A stretch of 64,000 nucleotides of DNA, taken from NCBI RefSeq assembly GCF_003073045.1, contig NC_037593.1, forward strand, positions 17,598,725 through 17,662,724, read 5' to 3'. Below, one piece after another: positions 13,127 through 25,010 of this stretch. The position numbers and the translations under genes are program-made. This DNA comes from Pomacea canaliculata. Lineage: Eukaryota; Mollusca; Gastropoda; Architaenioglossa; Ampullariidae. The notes under the pieces are model-generated. The model did not search any database. It was not told the origin of the DNA and was given only the letters and a program-made list of their open reading frames with translations. How positions within the stretch are numbered: the first letter of the stretch is position 1; each line of letters opens with the position of its first letter.

Positions 13127-16100
13127 ATGGCTGATGATTCTGATTTAGGCATTAGGAGACGGCAACAGTTTGGTAAGTTTGTAAGCATGAGCAAACACGT
13201 ATGTGTTTTACTCTTTAGACTGTCTCTTCTCCTCTCTGTCCTTTTTCAGTCACCCATACACGTGCATGCATGTGTGTACACACACCCACATATTGTATAT
13301 GAATACACATTAACAAAAAATAAACTTTTGAGTGAATGAACTAAAGTAAGCAAGCAAGAGTTGAATTGTTATCAGGGTTTAAAGCCTTTTGATTTGCAGT
13401 TCACATGCTGTATTTCATCATAAGCAACTTGTACTTTTTCAGAACTTGAAAATTCTTCAAAAGATGACAAGCTAAACCTTCTAATAAACATGGTGGTGTC
13501 TGGGAAAGGTAAAGATGGTCAACAAATATCAGTATCCCACATGTAAACACATTAACCATATCAGCGCGTATAAAAAGGACTTGTGTTACACCAGTTATAT
13601 GTGTCTTGTCTAGTTTTAGTCCTTCTTTATGCTCACTTGGCATTCCTTGTATAAGTACCCCATCCATAAGACAAAAGGATACAATTTGAGACCTAAGATG
13701 GATTTCATTGAAGTCACTTTAGCTAGCTGTACTTCAGTAAACATGTTTGCTGCACCTTGTGTTGCTGCCATTGCCATAATTTGGGGTTTACATGTTGAAG
13801 TGGTTAATGTTATCTTAGTTTTGCTGAATTGCTTGACAGTGCATAAAACTAGTATTGGCATGGTACTGAGAGAAGGAAATGCTGTAGAGCAGTTTAAAGT
13901 CAGACACAACTATAGCACTTTATAGTCTGATCTGATTGATATAGCTTTCTTCTTATCGGGGCAAATAAGGGCCTCTTCTTGTCAGCAGTGATTGTGAAAA
14001 GGAAGTAAGTGATAAGCACAGGGTTCCCAGGTCCTTGCAAGGTCCTTTTAAGTCCTTTTATATTGAATTTTTGCCAAAAGGCCTTTTAAGTCCTTTTATT
14101 TGCCATGCGGTCCTTTCAAATTCTCACACAGGTCCTTACATTTTCTCTGTGACCCTTTTAAGTCCTTTTATCGATAAAATATAACCACAAATTTTTTTCC
14201 GGAGTTGACTTTGGCGCAAAATACCGACGATTTTTCGCCGCATGTTTGGTCTACACATCTGTACAACACTAGTTGCCCTTCCGTATTCGCAAAAAACACT
14301 CTTTTTTCAAAAGGTCTTTAGAAACTTACTCTTTCTTGAACTTTGATCTTCTAGTACTACTGTGCATAGCTCTATTTCTCTCTCTCTTCCCGTTAGAGTG
14401 TGTGTGTGCGAGAGAGAGACACGTGAACTGACTTTTGTATTACACCAAAGAATGGCTTTCAGGTTTTGCAATTATTATTACTTAGATTTCTAGAAAACTT
14501 GGAACATTAACGGTGTATGTTATCAGCGTGCTAAGGACACTTTTTAAGTTATCTAATCTAAATATGGCAGACAGGCATCAAAATTAACTCTTTGATTATT
14601 TATTACTAGAAATACATGTATTTGAGAACATAGAGAAGACCACAGATTCATAAATAATACATCTTTCCGACCACACAAGAGAAAAACTTAAGCATTGATG
14701 ACTGTCACTTAGGTCCTTACGAATGCATGAAAGGTACTTTTAAGGTCCTTTTAAGGTCCTTTTTTGGCACCATCCCTGATCCCTGGGAACCCTGTAAGCA
14801 AAATATAACTTAATTAAAAATATGTTGTTTTTATTTTGTTTCTTTTTGTTTTTGTTTTTTTACAGTTCATATAGAAACAGACACAGATGATAAACTGAAA
14901 ATTGTATATGGAGATGAAAAGTAAGTTAGTTAGGCTTTGTGGATACTTTGTCTTTAGTAGAAAACAATTAGAGATTTGTTTTTAAAAGCCTTTAGCATGT
15001 AGCTGTATCTTTGGCTTGTGGAGTTTCATGCATGCTTTTATTTATTTCTGTGTTATTGCTGATGCGATCTATAATTTCCTTGTAGCATATGTTCATCTTA
15101 TTCACAAACCTGTTGGCAGGTGACCAGCTGAGATAATGAAGGTGGCCATTGTTATAGTTATGATTTTTATGTAGATAGTTAAACTTCGTATGTTGGTTGT
15201 AAGACTGCTTTTTTAAAATCTGTAATCCATTTATCAAATTTGACAGTGATTATTGAGCCTAAACAATAGGATATTATAGGATTTTAATAATTTTTCAGAT
15301 TATCTACGTGGAAATGACTTAAATTTTAATATTTAAGTATTGTGATTTCTCTCTTTGTCCACTCTGAAAAAATTCTCTCATAGATATATTTATAAATTAC
15401 TTTGTTTTGGGTAATCTTCCTTCTGAATGTCGCCATAATATAGCCTTAGTTGCTGGCAAGGGGTAAAACACAACCAATGAACCATCCTGCTGAATGATTT
15501 TGATCATCATGTCATTTTCAATGTGTAATAAAAGTGCCTTGTTAATATAAATGAGCTACATTTATACCAAAATAGATCATCATGGCCATTATGATTCTAA
15601 GATGATTCTGGTTTCTCAGATTCTCAGAGATGATTCTGGTTTATGAGAAATTGATAGAGCTAACATCACTGATCATAGACCACTTGTGAGACTACTTCCT
15701 GGCACCAACCTGGCTCATTGATAACTTTTTTTTCTATTCAAGAGTTCGCCACCTGGCACATGTGGATGTTTCCAGTGCTCACACCATTCAGAAGGGTAAA
15801 AACGAGGATGATATGAAAAAGCGTGTTGAGGTTTGTTTGGAGATGATTGAAGCCATCAAGGCAAAGCGAGCGCCAAGTGGTGTAGCTGTTGACTCTACAA
15901 AGGCAAGTTAACAGTTGGTTTTCACTTGGTGAACCTTTGGTTCTTTGAGACTTTTTATGCAATAAAAGATAAGAATGAAAGTTCATGTGCCACAGAAGCT
16001 CAGCAGTTACACCTATAAATGTTAAGTTTCTCATAATTTCTTCAGTGCTTTGTTTCCTTGGGCTCTATAGTCACTGACTTTCTATCTAAGCTATCTTCTG

Positions 16101-19100
16101 CAAAATGAAATCAGTTTTGGTTTAACAAGTTATCCTATATTTTGCTAAAGTGCTAAAGCTTTGGTTATATAGATGTTGGTCATGTACCTGAGACTAACAT
16201 CCCCAAAGTGACAGAAGCATTTTAAGTCTCACCAGCTTGATGAACTCAGTCATGGTTGGCTGTTGGGAGGTAAGGAAAGGAACTGAAGAGAAGCAACAGT
16301 TTTCTGGCATCAGCTTATTATTAACCACAATGTTACATAATTTTCCGTGTAATTATCAGGCTGTATTTGTGGATGACTATTGTTTTACTTACAGTCCACT
16401 GAGATTTGCTTTAAGGTCCAGGAATAAGGTGTTTATTTGGCTCTGTGCTTGTGAGACATACTTGTCCTTGAATTTTTTACCTTAGGTGTCTCTCAGTGCA
16501 CAAGGGGATTACAGAGAAGACATTGAGTTTAGGAACTTGCAGGAGGTCTTGGGAAGTGGCAGTCTTGCAGGAAAAGTCATGGTGGTTGAGGACATAAAAA
16601 CTGGCAGCGTCCATGCCATGAAGACAGTAAGTGAAAAACATGATTTTGGACAGGAAAGAATTCTTGTCTTGCAACATTGTAACTTAGTTATTTTTTCCTT
16701 GCTTTTTAGGTTTGTTTCAGATTTTGTGTAACGGATGATGAACCTGGTAGAAACAATTTTGCTGCAAATAATTTTGTTACTTTGAACATTTTTCTTTCTG
16801 CATCTTTTCTAGTGAGTTTTGGTTTCTTTCCATAGTTTTCAATGATAGCAATAACTGTGCCTTAGCTATGGTACCGACACTAAGAAAAGCTTTGTAATTC
16901 ATTTGTATATTCCAGGTGATGCTGTCAGAGTTTTGCACTAATGAAATTCGATGCTGGGTAGACCTTGATGGCTCAGACTCTTTTCCTAGTCTTTATCTTT
17001 TTAGACTGGATGGAAGGAAGGTTGTTTTCCACATGGAAAAATTAGAGAGCAGTATGTATATCTTTGAGATTTTGTTTTTGTTTTTCATTTTTATATGGAG
17101 CTGAAGATAGATTTACAGATGTGTACTTGTCATTGTTTTCCAGCACCCAGAATAGCTTTTCTTTGCTAGAGTGGCAATATTAATCCTCATATTTCAATAA
17201 TTTTTACACGAAATCTTTTGAAATTTTTTATTTTGCTAACCCAGTCAGTAAATGATGAAAGCGTTCTATTTTGTGATCCATAGAAATAACCTAGCAGCAC
17301 ACATTGCTGAATTTTCCCTGGCAGTAAATTAGTGCTTGTCACAGGTGTTGTAATGGATGACATAATCAAAGAAAACATATGGCGCCTGAAGGAGCAAAGG
17401 CCAGATCTTGTGCGACCATTTTCTCTTTTTGTCTTCCATGATTTGCTGAGCACGTTGAAGGAAATGCATGACAAAAACTGGACACACAATGACCTACACA
17501 GTGAGTAATTTCATTTATTGAATTGTATGCATTAAAGATTTTTACAAAAGAGTTGTTTCTTCAGTTTGTGTAATTTTAATTGCATTCACACAAATCCATC
17601 TTGACAGGTACAATATCTGCTAAAACAATAACTTAAAAATGCAAAACTATTTTCAGATAGATGTGTTTAATTCACTAAAAGATACTAATCCTTTAATCTG
17701 AATAAACACAAGTTAGTTCCCTGCGTTATAAACCGTTGAGCATGCCAGATAAATTTTGGAAGGAAGGCCTCATTTTCCAGTTCACAAAAATAGGCTGATT
17801 GAGCAACACATCATTAGCATTGCTTAAAAAAATTTTTATTGGCTGTAGCATGATGTTGAAAGTTAGAATTTATGTCAATGCATATGAAATCTTAAATGAA
17901 TTAAGAGTTGTCATATTTTTATGTGCTAATGAGAGCACTGAGTTTTGTTAATTTTCCAGCAGCTTAGAAGTTAATTCCATGTTTGACTTGGGTTAAACTG
18001 TCTAAAGTTAGCATTAATGAGCATCATATATAGATAAAGCTGGTCTGTACTCAAAGCAGGTGTAATAAAGCATGACTTAAGCTTGTCGACTATGAAACTA
18101 GTATCTTCAGACCACTGACTATTTTTATAAGTTGTACTCAGTTTTTTTTTAAAATGGGAAAGATAAGGTGATAAATTTATTCAAATATTACATATACAAA
18201 GAATGGAAGTTACCATGCTTATAGAAAATAACGAGATGCTGTATTTATGAAACTGAAAAGAAATCCCATTTAAATTTTGCAGGTGGAAATGTCATGCTGA
18301 CCAAGGACACAATGTCTGTTAAAGTTTTGGATTTTGGGATGGCAAAGCCACTACGTGGAGAATTGAATTTTAATAAACAGGGCTTAAAAAATGACATTCT
18401 AAGTGTCATTCGCCTTTTTTGTGCTTTGTACATAGGGGAGGACTTTTCAGACAACTTTCAACTTCAAAAAAGTATGAAATCTGGAAATGTTAGAGAGGTA
18501 AATATCAGTATTTCTTTAGTTTCTAATTTTTTCAGCCACTTACTTGATTTGCTAGACTAGACCCTCCTTGTACTATGCCTTCCAAATTTTACTGCTGTCT
18601 CAACTGATTTTGTGCTCTCCAACATTAAGACTATGGCTTCTGCCTTGATGGCTTTTGTGAAACCAGTATTTATTTTCCAGTGTGAAGCCTCGGGAGCTTT
18701 TCTTTCTTTACTTGTTTTTTTAGTTAAGTATTAATTTGTTTAGATCTATGATTTATATGGAAGTCCAGACTTTACAGGTTTCATGTAAAAGGTTGTCAAT
18801 ACTTCATAAAAAAAAAAGGTGTGCTATCACACTTGTTTGAATTGACTATCATATAATGCTTCCTAGACAATCGAGCAGGCGCAACAGCTGAGCAAAGAAG
18901 AGAGACGGGAACTGTTTGAGCTGGTGAAGTTGACTTATGACGTGGCATGCTATGAATCACAGGAAGGCTATGGAGACCCCACTTTTGTGATGGAAAAGAT
19001 TAAAGATAGCTGCAACCCAAGTAAATATTTGATATTTTTATTCTTGCTTTACTTTTGGCAAACCCATTTTTTTGAAGAGTTGATAATGGGCAAACCCATT

Positions 19101-20375
19101 CCACAAGGATCGTTTTTATTTCTTTTAGACTTAAGTATTCACACACAATGAAAGCTGATAGTAACATTTAATGGGATAAACTTTAAAAATAGGATAAAAG
19201 GTATGCTGTTAAAGGCAGCAATAGAATTTGCTTGTATTAAGATAACAATAAAGAGGATGCTATCAGCTCATGATAATCTTCACCTAGTCTGAAATATTTC
19301 AGTGCAGCAAAGATAGGAAACTAGATTACTTATAAGAGAACTATTTGGGGAATAAAGTTATTCTTATATGCGTAATCTAATAGTGAATTTGTTGTTTATG
19401 TGAAATATAGCTGAGTGACCAACCTTGTCTTTAAATATTCAAGTTGTATAATTTTACTTTTAAAAAAAATATTTTATGGTACACCTCCATTATATACACA
19501 AAATGAATTCGGAAATCTGCAATCACTTTTGAGCAGATTTTGCTTTATAGTCAGGTGAGGCAAAAGGATAATAGTTTGGCGTCTGAAAAGAATCGAGTCA
19601 TAATTCATCTTTTAATCAGCTCCCCTGGTTTTTCAGAAGACAAGAACAAAGTGATGAAGATGGCAGCAGCTGTTTTGTTTCCTGAAATCTGGGAGAATGA
19701 TGTCGTTCTGCATGTAGGTTTGAATTTTGGCTTGCATATATAGTCAACAATTATAACTAAGGTAAAAGGGGAAAAAAGGAAGAGCAAAGGTAGTCCCTTG
19801 ACCTTGTAATTGTGAGGGAGTGAGATTTTGGAGCACTCCTTTATTTTTGGTTTATCTTGTATGAGGTTGGTTTCTGTTTTTCTCTTTGACTGCCTCTTTC
19901 CCCAAACCTCTGGAGAGTCAGCCAGTTCACAGCAGGGTCAAAAGGGGCAAAAACGTAGGCTACATCAGTCACAATCACACAGGAATCCAACTGGCTAGTG
20001 TGCCTACCTTAGATGGGGTTAGAACAATGCTTTAACTGGTAGCTGTCCATTCCACCTGCTATGATTATGTTTGAACGACTGTAGGTTCCAAAGGCTTTTT
20101 TTGAAAAAAAATGACACTGAGGCTATGTCTAGCATCTAACTGAAGTCATGCTTTGAGAAAAGTAAGAGAAGACTCTGATGGTTGTGGTGTTTTTTCAACA
20201 GGCAAAACAAGGAGATGATGTGGCAGATGGGTTTTGTGATGTACCTGATGCTGGTATAGCAGCTGCAGTGGTGCCAATGGCCCAAGTTTTGCCGTGCATT
20301 CAGGACATAGATATTGAAGCAGTGGCAGACACATTGCCAGACGATATCCTGGATAAACTGACCCTGAGGCATTAA
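13127..20375 (+). CDS. Divergent protein kinase of unknown family
   Basis: Eleven exons join in phase to 459 aa: 13127-13172, 13443-13508, 14866-14920, 15743-15902, 16486-16626, 16916-17051, 17345-17500, 18283-18497, 18867-19020, 19637-19713 and 20202-20375. Residues 1-125 form a charged N-terminal region with no domain I recognise. The kinase fold follows: glycine loop GSGSLAGK (132-139), lysine in AMK (K155), catalytic loop HNDLHSGN (249-256) with D251 and N256, and DFG at 270-272. HND replaces the usual HRD, as in some atypical or lipid-type kinases. Only about 18 residues separate DFG from the helix-F aspartate in KNDILSVIRLF, and there is no APE motif, so the activation segment is very short. 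Catalytic residues are intact, so activity is plausible. The substrate is unknown. Intron 4 uses a GC donor. The C-terminal 60 residues are acidic. Confidence 0.85.
14013..14800. mobile_element. hAT-like non-autonomous DNA transposon
   Basis: The element spans 14019-14794 inside intron 2 of the kinase gene. Its ends are perfect 13-base inverted repeats, CAGGGTTCCCAGG at the left and its complement CCTGGGAACCCTG at the right. It is flanked by the direct repeat TAAGCA (14013-14018 and 14795-14800). CAGGG-type termini are typical of hAT elements, which usually make 8-bp duplications; only six bases match here. Both subterminal regions carry repeats of GGTCCTTTTAAG, an arrangement often seen where transposase binds. 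No transposase frame is present, so it would have needed one in trans. Confidence 0.75.
15436..15475 (+). repeat. SINE tail fragment in kinase intron 3
   Basis: It carries the motif TAGCCTTAGTTGCTGGC followed by a GGGTAAAACACA stretch. This is shared with the body of the SINE copies near 24973, 46641 and 53852. It lacks the tRNA-like head. Confidence 0.6.
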
Positions 20376-21962
20376 AATTTGCTGTTAGAATTTCTTCTGC
20401 TACTTTGCTTCAAAAATTCCTCTTTCTGCACCTAAATATTGCTTATGGAGCCATGCATCTTGTGCTAAAGACAATGTTTACAGCCTACAACGATGAAAAT
20501 ATAATTTATTAATGCTTTTTATGAATCTGATGTTTAAGGTCTCAAGGGTACACAACTTATATGACTGTTTGTAATGAATCAAGTCCCATTGAAATTCCTT
20601 TTTTAAGGCATATACCAAAGAAGAAAGTCATAATTGTGTACATAAATACAGAATGAGTAAGAGAATGTTGAAAAGTAAATGTATTCATGTTACAGTATAA
20701 AGAACCACACAGTAGAGGATATCTGTTTTTTATTCTCTTACTGAAAGCTGTATTGTTTTTTAAAAGTTTTGGTTCAGTTTTGCATTTTTTCTGTGTGTCT
20801 TCTGAATCAGATGATCTCCATTTAAAAAAAATTGTGTGACTTTTACAATTGCATTTAAATAATGAGATCAGAGTAATACTGTGGATGGGAAGGTCATGAC
20901 ATCATCCACAGTAAAGTTTTTATTGCTCAGTCTTTATCCTTCTTCTAGTGATGAGAGTATAATTTTTGTTGTTTATATGATATATTTTAATCTGGCCAGT
21001 GTACCTCTTATGAAACATTTTTGACAATGTCTAGACAATCAAAAATCATGTGCAATGAACTCTATGTGGTTCCTTTTTGGGGCTGGAATGTTGATTGATT
21101 TTTTGTCGATTTTAGAAAGGGACAGTTTAAATGTGTCATCATATTGTTTATATACAACAGAAAAAAATTTGAAATGTTATTTATTCTTCATGCACAACAG
21201 TTACTTCCTATACAGCCTTATTTATGAACCTGTGCTTCTGTTTTTTGGCATTTTTAGCCTGTTCTCTTAGCATGAGTTAGAGTAAAATAATAATGGCATA
21301 ATCTCTTATGCAGCATGCTGGCGACTGGCATGCAATTTTATTTTTAACCTGGCATTTCCATGACATAACTGGATTTGTGGGTACTATTTATTATTCTCCC
21401 CATATGTGCCTTGTCTATTTTTATCAGTGCCTAATAAGCAGTTGTCTTACAAAAGTCCACAACCATGCAGCATGAAACTTGGTGTGACAGCCTGTGGTTG
21501 TAAATTTTCTACCATCAGACTTGCATTTCTGCAGTCTTACAGATTATATCTTTTTTACAGTTTGCTTTGCAATAGTCATGTATTCAGTGTTTTTCTTCAA
21601 GAGAGAAGATAAAGATTTACCAAAGATCCAACAAACAGATAATGTCTAGTCACTTAAGAAGTGATGTTACTATAAATGATGATGTAGAAATCTTTGGGAA
21701 TTAGTCAATAATTTAAGATTTTAAGGGAAGTCTTTCATCAAAATGATGTTGACAAGTGCTTACAGTGATAATACCTGTCTATTTTAATTCCATAGATCTG
21801 AAACCCATGACAGGTTATATTTGAGGTTACCATGGCAGTCAGCGTGGGGTTTTTCCCCCTAACTTATAAGAAGTTGGAGAAATGCCTAGTCTTATGCTTT
21901 AAAAGTCATGGCTCATGTGGCTTGTATTGTATTCTTTTGTGTCATTTGTTTAATTTAATAAA
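20376..21962 (+). other. Likely 3' UTR of the kinase gene
   Basis: About 1.6 kb of AT-rich sequence without coding potential follows the kinase stop codon. It ends at AATAAA (21957-21962), followed by a GT-rich stretch. No other gene intervenes, so it is most simply the 3' UTR. Nearer signals could be used instead. Confidence 0.55.
21957..21962 (+). terminator. Candidate poly(A) signal of the kinase gene
   Basis: AATAAA in the sequence TTTAATTTAATAAAATG with downstream GT-rich bases. It is the most convincing polyadenylation signal after the kinase stop. Confidence 0.5.
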
Positions 21963-23530
21963 ATGTTAGATGTGATCGATTCTGGTCTAGCAATCTCCAT
22001 TTTGTCAGTTTATTACTGCTACATAAATCAAACACTAGTTTGTTATTTACTGGAAGACTAGCATTTTTTTTCTGAACAACGAGGGTCTTTTGTTGAGATC
22101 CGTGTCCTATGGCAACATCTAGCCAGCATTTAGCTTATTTTTTTTAGTGCCAACCGGAGAAGGGAGTCGAGCATATTTGCGTGGCTGAACTTGTAGAATT
22201 CTTAACTGTGAACACGGCCCTGTTTTAGAATGACCTGTACTGTTCCTTCGCCCTGTAGGGTATGACACTCTCTACCTTTATTCTATTCACACCTCGCCGG
22301 CAGACGTGTCATCACTGAAGTTTGAGTTAAGAGTTTGAAAAATAACGCAGACGCGCCTAAAGTTGTCATCAATAAGCGTTTGTACAAAAGGCTAAAGTAA
22401 TATAATTCAGCATTTTAGAAATAAAACAAAAACTGAAGAGAAACGTGAGAGGGAAAAAGCGATTTTCTGCAAGAGCAACGACTTAAATTTACTGTTTAAA
22501 CAGGGGACACGAAGACAAACGAACTTTTCTGACATCACTCTTCACTCCTGTAACACACACACCGTCCCTCCTACTCCGGAACACTGCACAGGGGCTGTTC
22601 TGACAGTTTAGTGCAACAGTTGAAGTCTTTAATGTGGTGTAATTGATAGGAAAGTGATTCCCCGTAGATGTGAGTTGGCACGCCCACTCAATTTGTCTTG
22701 TCGCTGTCCTGTATCTACTTAACAGCCACAGGCTCTATCAGTTACCGTCTGGTGGCGGGGTGGGGTGCGGAGACAAGGAAGAGGTGAGAAGAGCAGTTCG
22801 GAGGAAAGGCGTGGGGAAGTAGATTGTTAACCTCTAAACGGTAAATCCTTCCAACACCAAGAAGAGCCGCAGCAGACGAGATCGGAGTGGATTCGCGCTG
22901 TACCTTCCACCTCCCAACCGCCGAGGCGATCTCCGAGACCACCCGAAGCTGCTGCTACTCATGTGTGACGGATAGATTCCCAGACTTGTAGAACACGCTA
23001 CAGTTGAGTGCCGCACGCGTAGCAGCGTCCGTCCATCCATCCACACAGACAGACAACGCTCTTTCCACGCAGACGTCTCGATCAGATTATCTTCCCTTTG
23101 TCTGGCTAACTGCTGGCCAGGGTGAGGTGTCACGGGCAGCAGGTAATTGAGGGGGAGCGAGCGTGCGTTTGAATACTCTTCGAGTCCCCACCCCACTCCA
23201 GTACAATTTCCCATAAATCGTTTCGCTAACTGTGCCTCCCCGGCTCTGTAACATGGTTCCGTTGCTTAGCGCGGTGCGAGACTCGCGGTAATGGCCCGTG
23301 TCCAATTAAAGAGCGCGGTGTCTCGCGGGCTGGCCCATCTCCGCCTGCATTTGAGCAGACTTCTGAGAAAAAGGGAAGAATAAGTTGTTGAGGAAAAGGG
23401 AGGTGGGGAGATGGGTTTTGGTGAGAGGGGGAGAAAGGGAGTGCGGTTTGGGGTGGGGTGTGAACAAGATTTGTTTTGTGTCGCTTTCTTCTTTGTAATC
23501 CGTCCTGTCCATCCACGCACTTGAATTACT

Positions 23531-23703
23531 GGACTGCTGGCAGACGATTTCTTTTCCAGTTAACTACTAAAACGAGGCATGAGAGTACAAAGCTTCCGGT
23601 TTAATCACATTCATTGTTTAGGCTCGCCGAGACTGACAGCGGAGAACTTGGCAAGAGGCTAAGCGTTGGTCTTGGCAGACAGACAGCAGTCCACCTATAC
23701 ACG
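23531..23703 (+). repeat. Dispersed repeat, copy also near 50.4 kb
   Basis: About 170 bases closely match 50327-50556. Shared landmarks are GGACTGCTGGCAGA near the start, CAAAGCTTCCGGTTTA in the middle, GGCTCGCCGAGACT, and GACAGACAGCAGTCCACCTA at the end. The other copy is longer through an internal duplication. The repeat family is not recognised. Confidence 0.8.
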
Positions 23704-24817
23704 TCCGTGGTCCATCAGTGTGTGTCATGGCAGAAGCTCCAGTTGCAAGTCTGCCAGAGAAAGAGGTTATCAAGTCCTATACAGGCCACATTAGTATCCA
23801 TTACAGTACATATGGACTTTTTCATATTTTTTTTTCAGAATTTTCATATCTACGAGACAGATTTCTACGAACTCAACTCTAGCCTGGAAGTAGAAGCAAC
23901 GATGCCGATGATGCTGATGAATATTCCACGTTTTGTTAGTTCATGAAAGTCACTCATGTACATCCTACTTCACCAGTCCTTACGATTCCTCCTTCATGAT
24001 GTAATAAGCTTTTATGACTGGTAAATGTACTCAGTCCTCCATCCCATTTCCCAAACTTTTCTTTTTAATTTGAGGGCAGGAGCAGTCTCGGGAGTGAGTA
24101 CCTATTATCCAGCCATCAACCACACCAACCCTGCGGAAAGCGACACCTCGTGACTAGACACCATGGGATGTAATTTGTCAGCGCGTAACGAGTGTATTTC
24201 AATCCCGAGTGTGTTTTGAACCTGGCCCCTCGCTCTCGCCGCCTCTAGGATGAGCCGCAGTTCAAAAGGACCCCCGCCTGTGAAGGGAGAGGTGCTCCCA
24301 GATTTATGATGCTACCCCGGTGATAGCAAATCACTTCCGTCGGGGCACCGTGGCGGTGGCCTCGGTCAGACTGGAATTCCCAGAAGTGAATATCGCCGTG
24401 AACGTGTTCTGTGAGCAAGGTGGGTAAAGGTAAAGGTCGTCTCGTGACCTTTTTCAGGTCTTTAGGGAGCAAAGTGTCTTGCACTTTCTTCTTACTGCCC
24501 TTACACACCGACTGTTGTTCAAACCTAAGCTTAAAAAAAAACTGCTATTGAAATTTGCATCAGCTATCAAGTACAGCGGACACCACCTACTCCCCATACA
24601 AACAGCATAAAACGAGCGCGCACATAAACACGCCCGTCCAGTAGGGGAGAAAGGAAAGAGAAAACAAGACCAAAAAAAGGCAAGGGAGGGATTCTTTATC
24701 CGGAAAAAGATCGGAGAAAATAAATTGTAATTTAAAGTGTAGAGAAGGTATATATTTTGTTTTCATCAACACATATGTGTTTGTTCGCGAGGTGTGTGCT
24801 GGAGGGAGGGGGAGGTG

Positions 24818-25010
24818 GCGGTCCGGTGGCTAAACGGTTAGCCCCTGTCACCAATGCAGTGAGGGGTGGCTGTCCTGGGTTCAGCTCTCTTCTCGGGAAC
24901 GCTTTATTTTATTTTTATATTTATTTATTTTTTTTAATATTATTTTTTTTTCCTGCATGTGGATCCGTGATATAAGCCTTAGTTGCTGGCTCGGCGTAAA
25001 ACCTATTCTC
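24818..25010 (+). mobile_element. tRNA-derived SINE (copy A)
   Basis: The head resembles a tRNA, with a box A-like GTGGCTAAACGGTTAGC and a box B-like GGGTTCAGCTC about 45 bases further on. An AT-rich spacer follows, then the body motif TAGTTGCTGGCTCGGCGTAA. Related copies occur at 44703, 53852 and 62148 with the same CACCAATRCAGTGAGGG block between the boxes. Such SINEs are transcribed by RNA polymerase III and moved by LINE enzymes; here this is inferred from the boxes. Confidence 0.75.
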
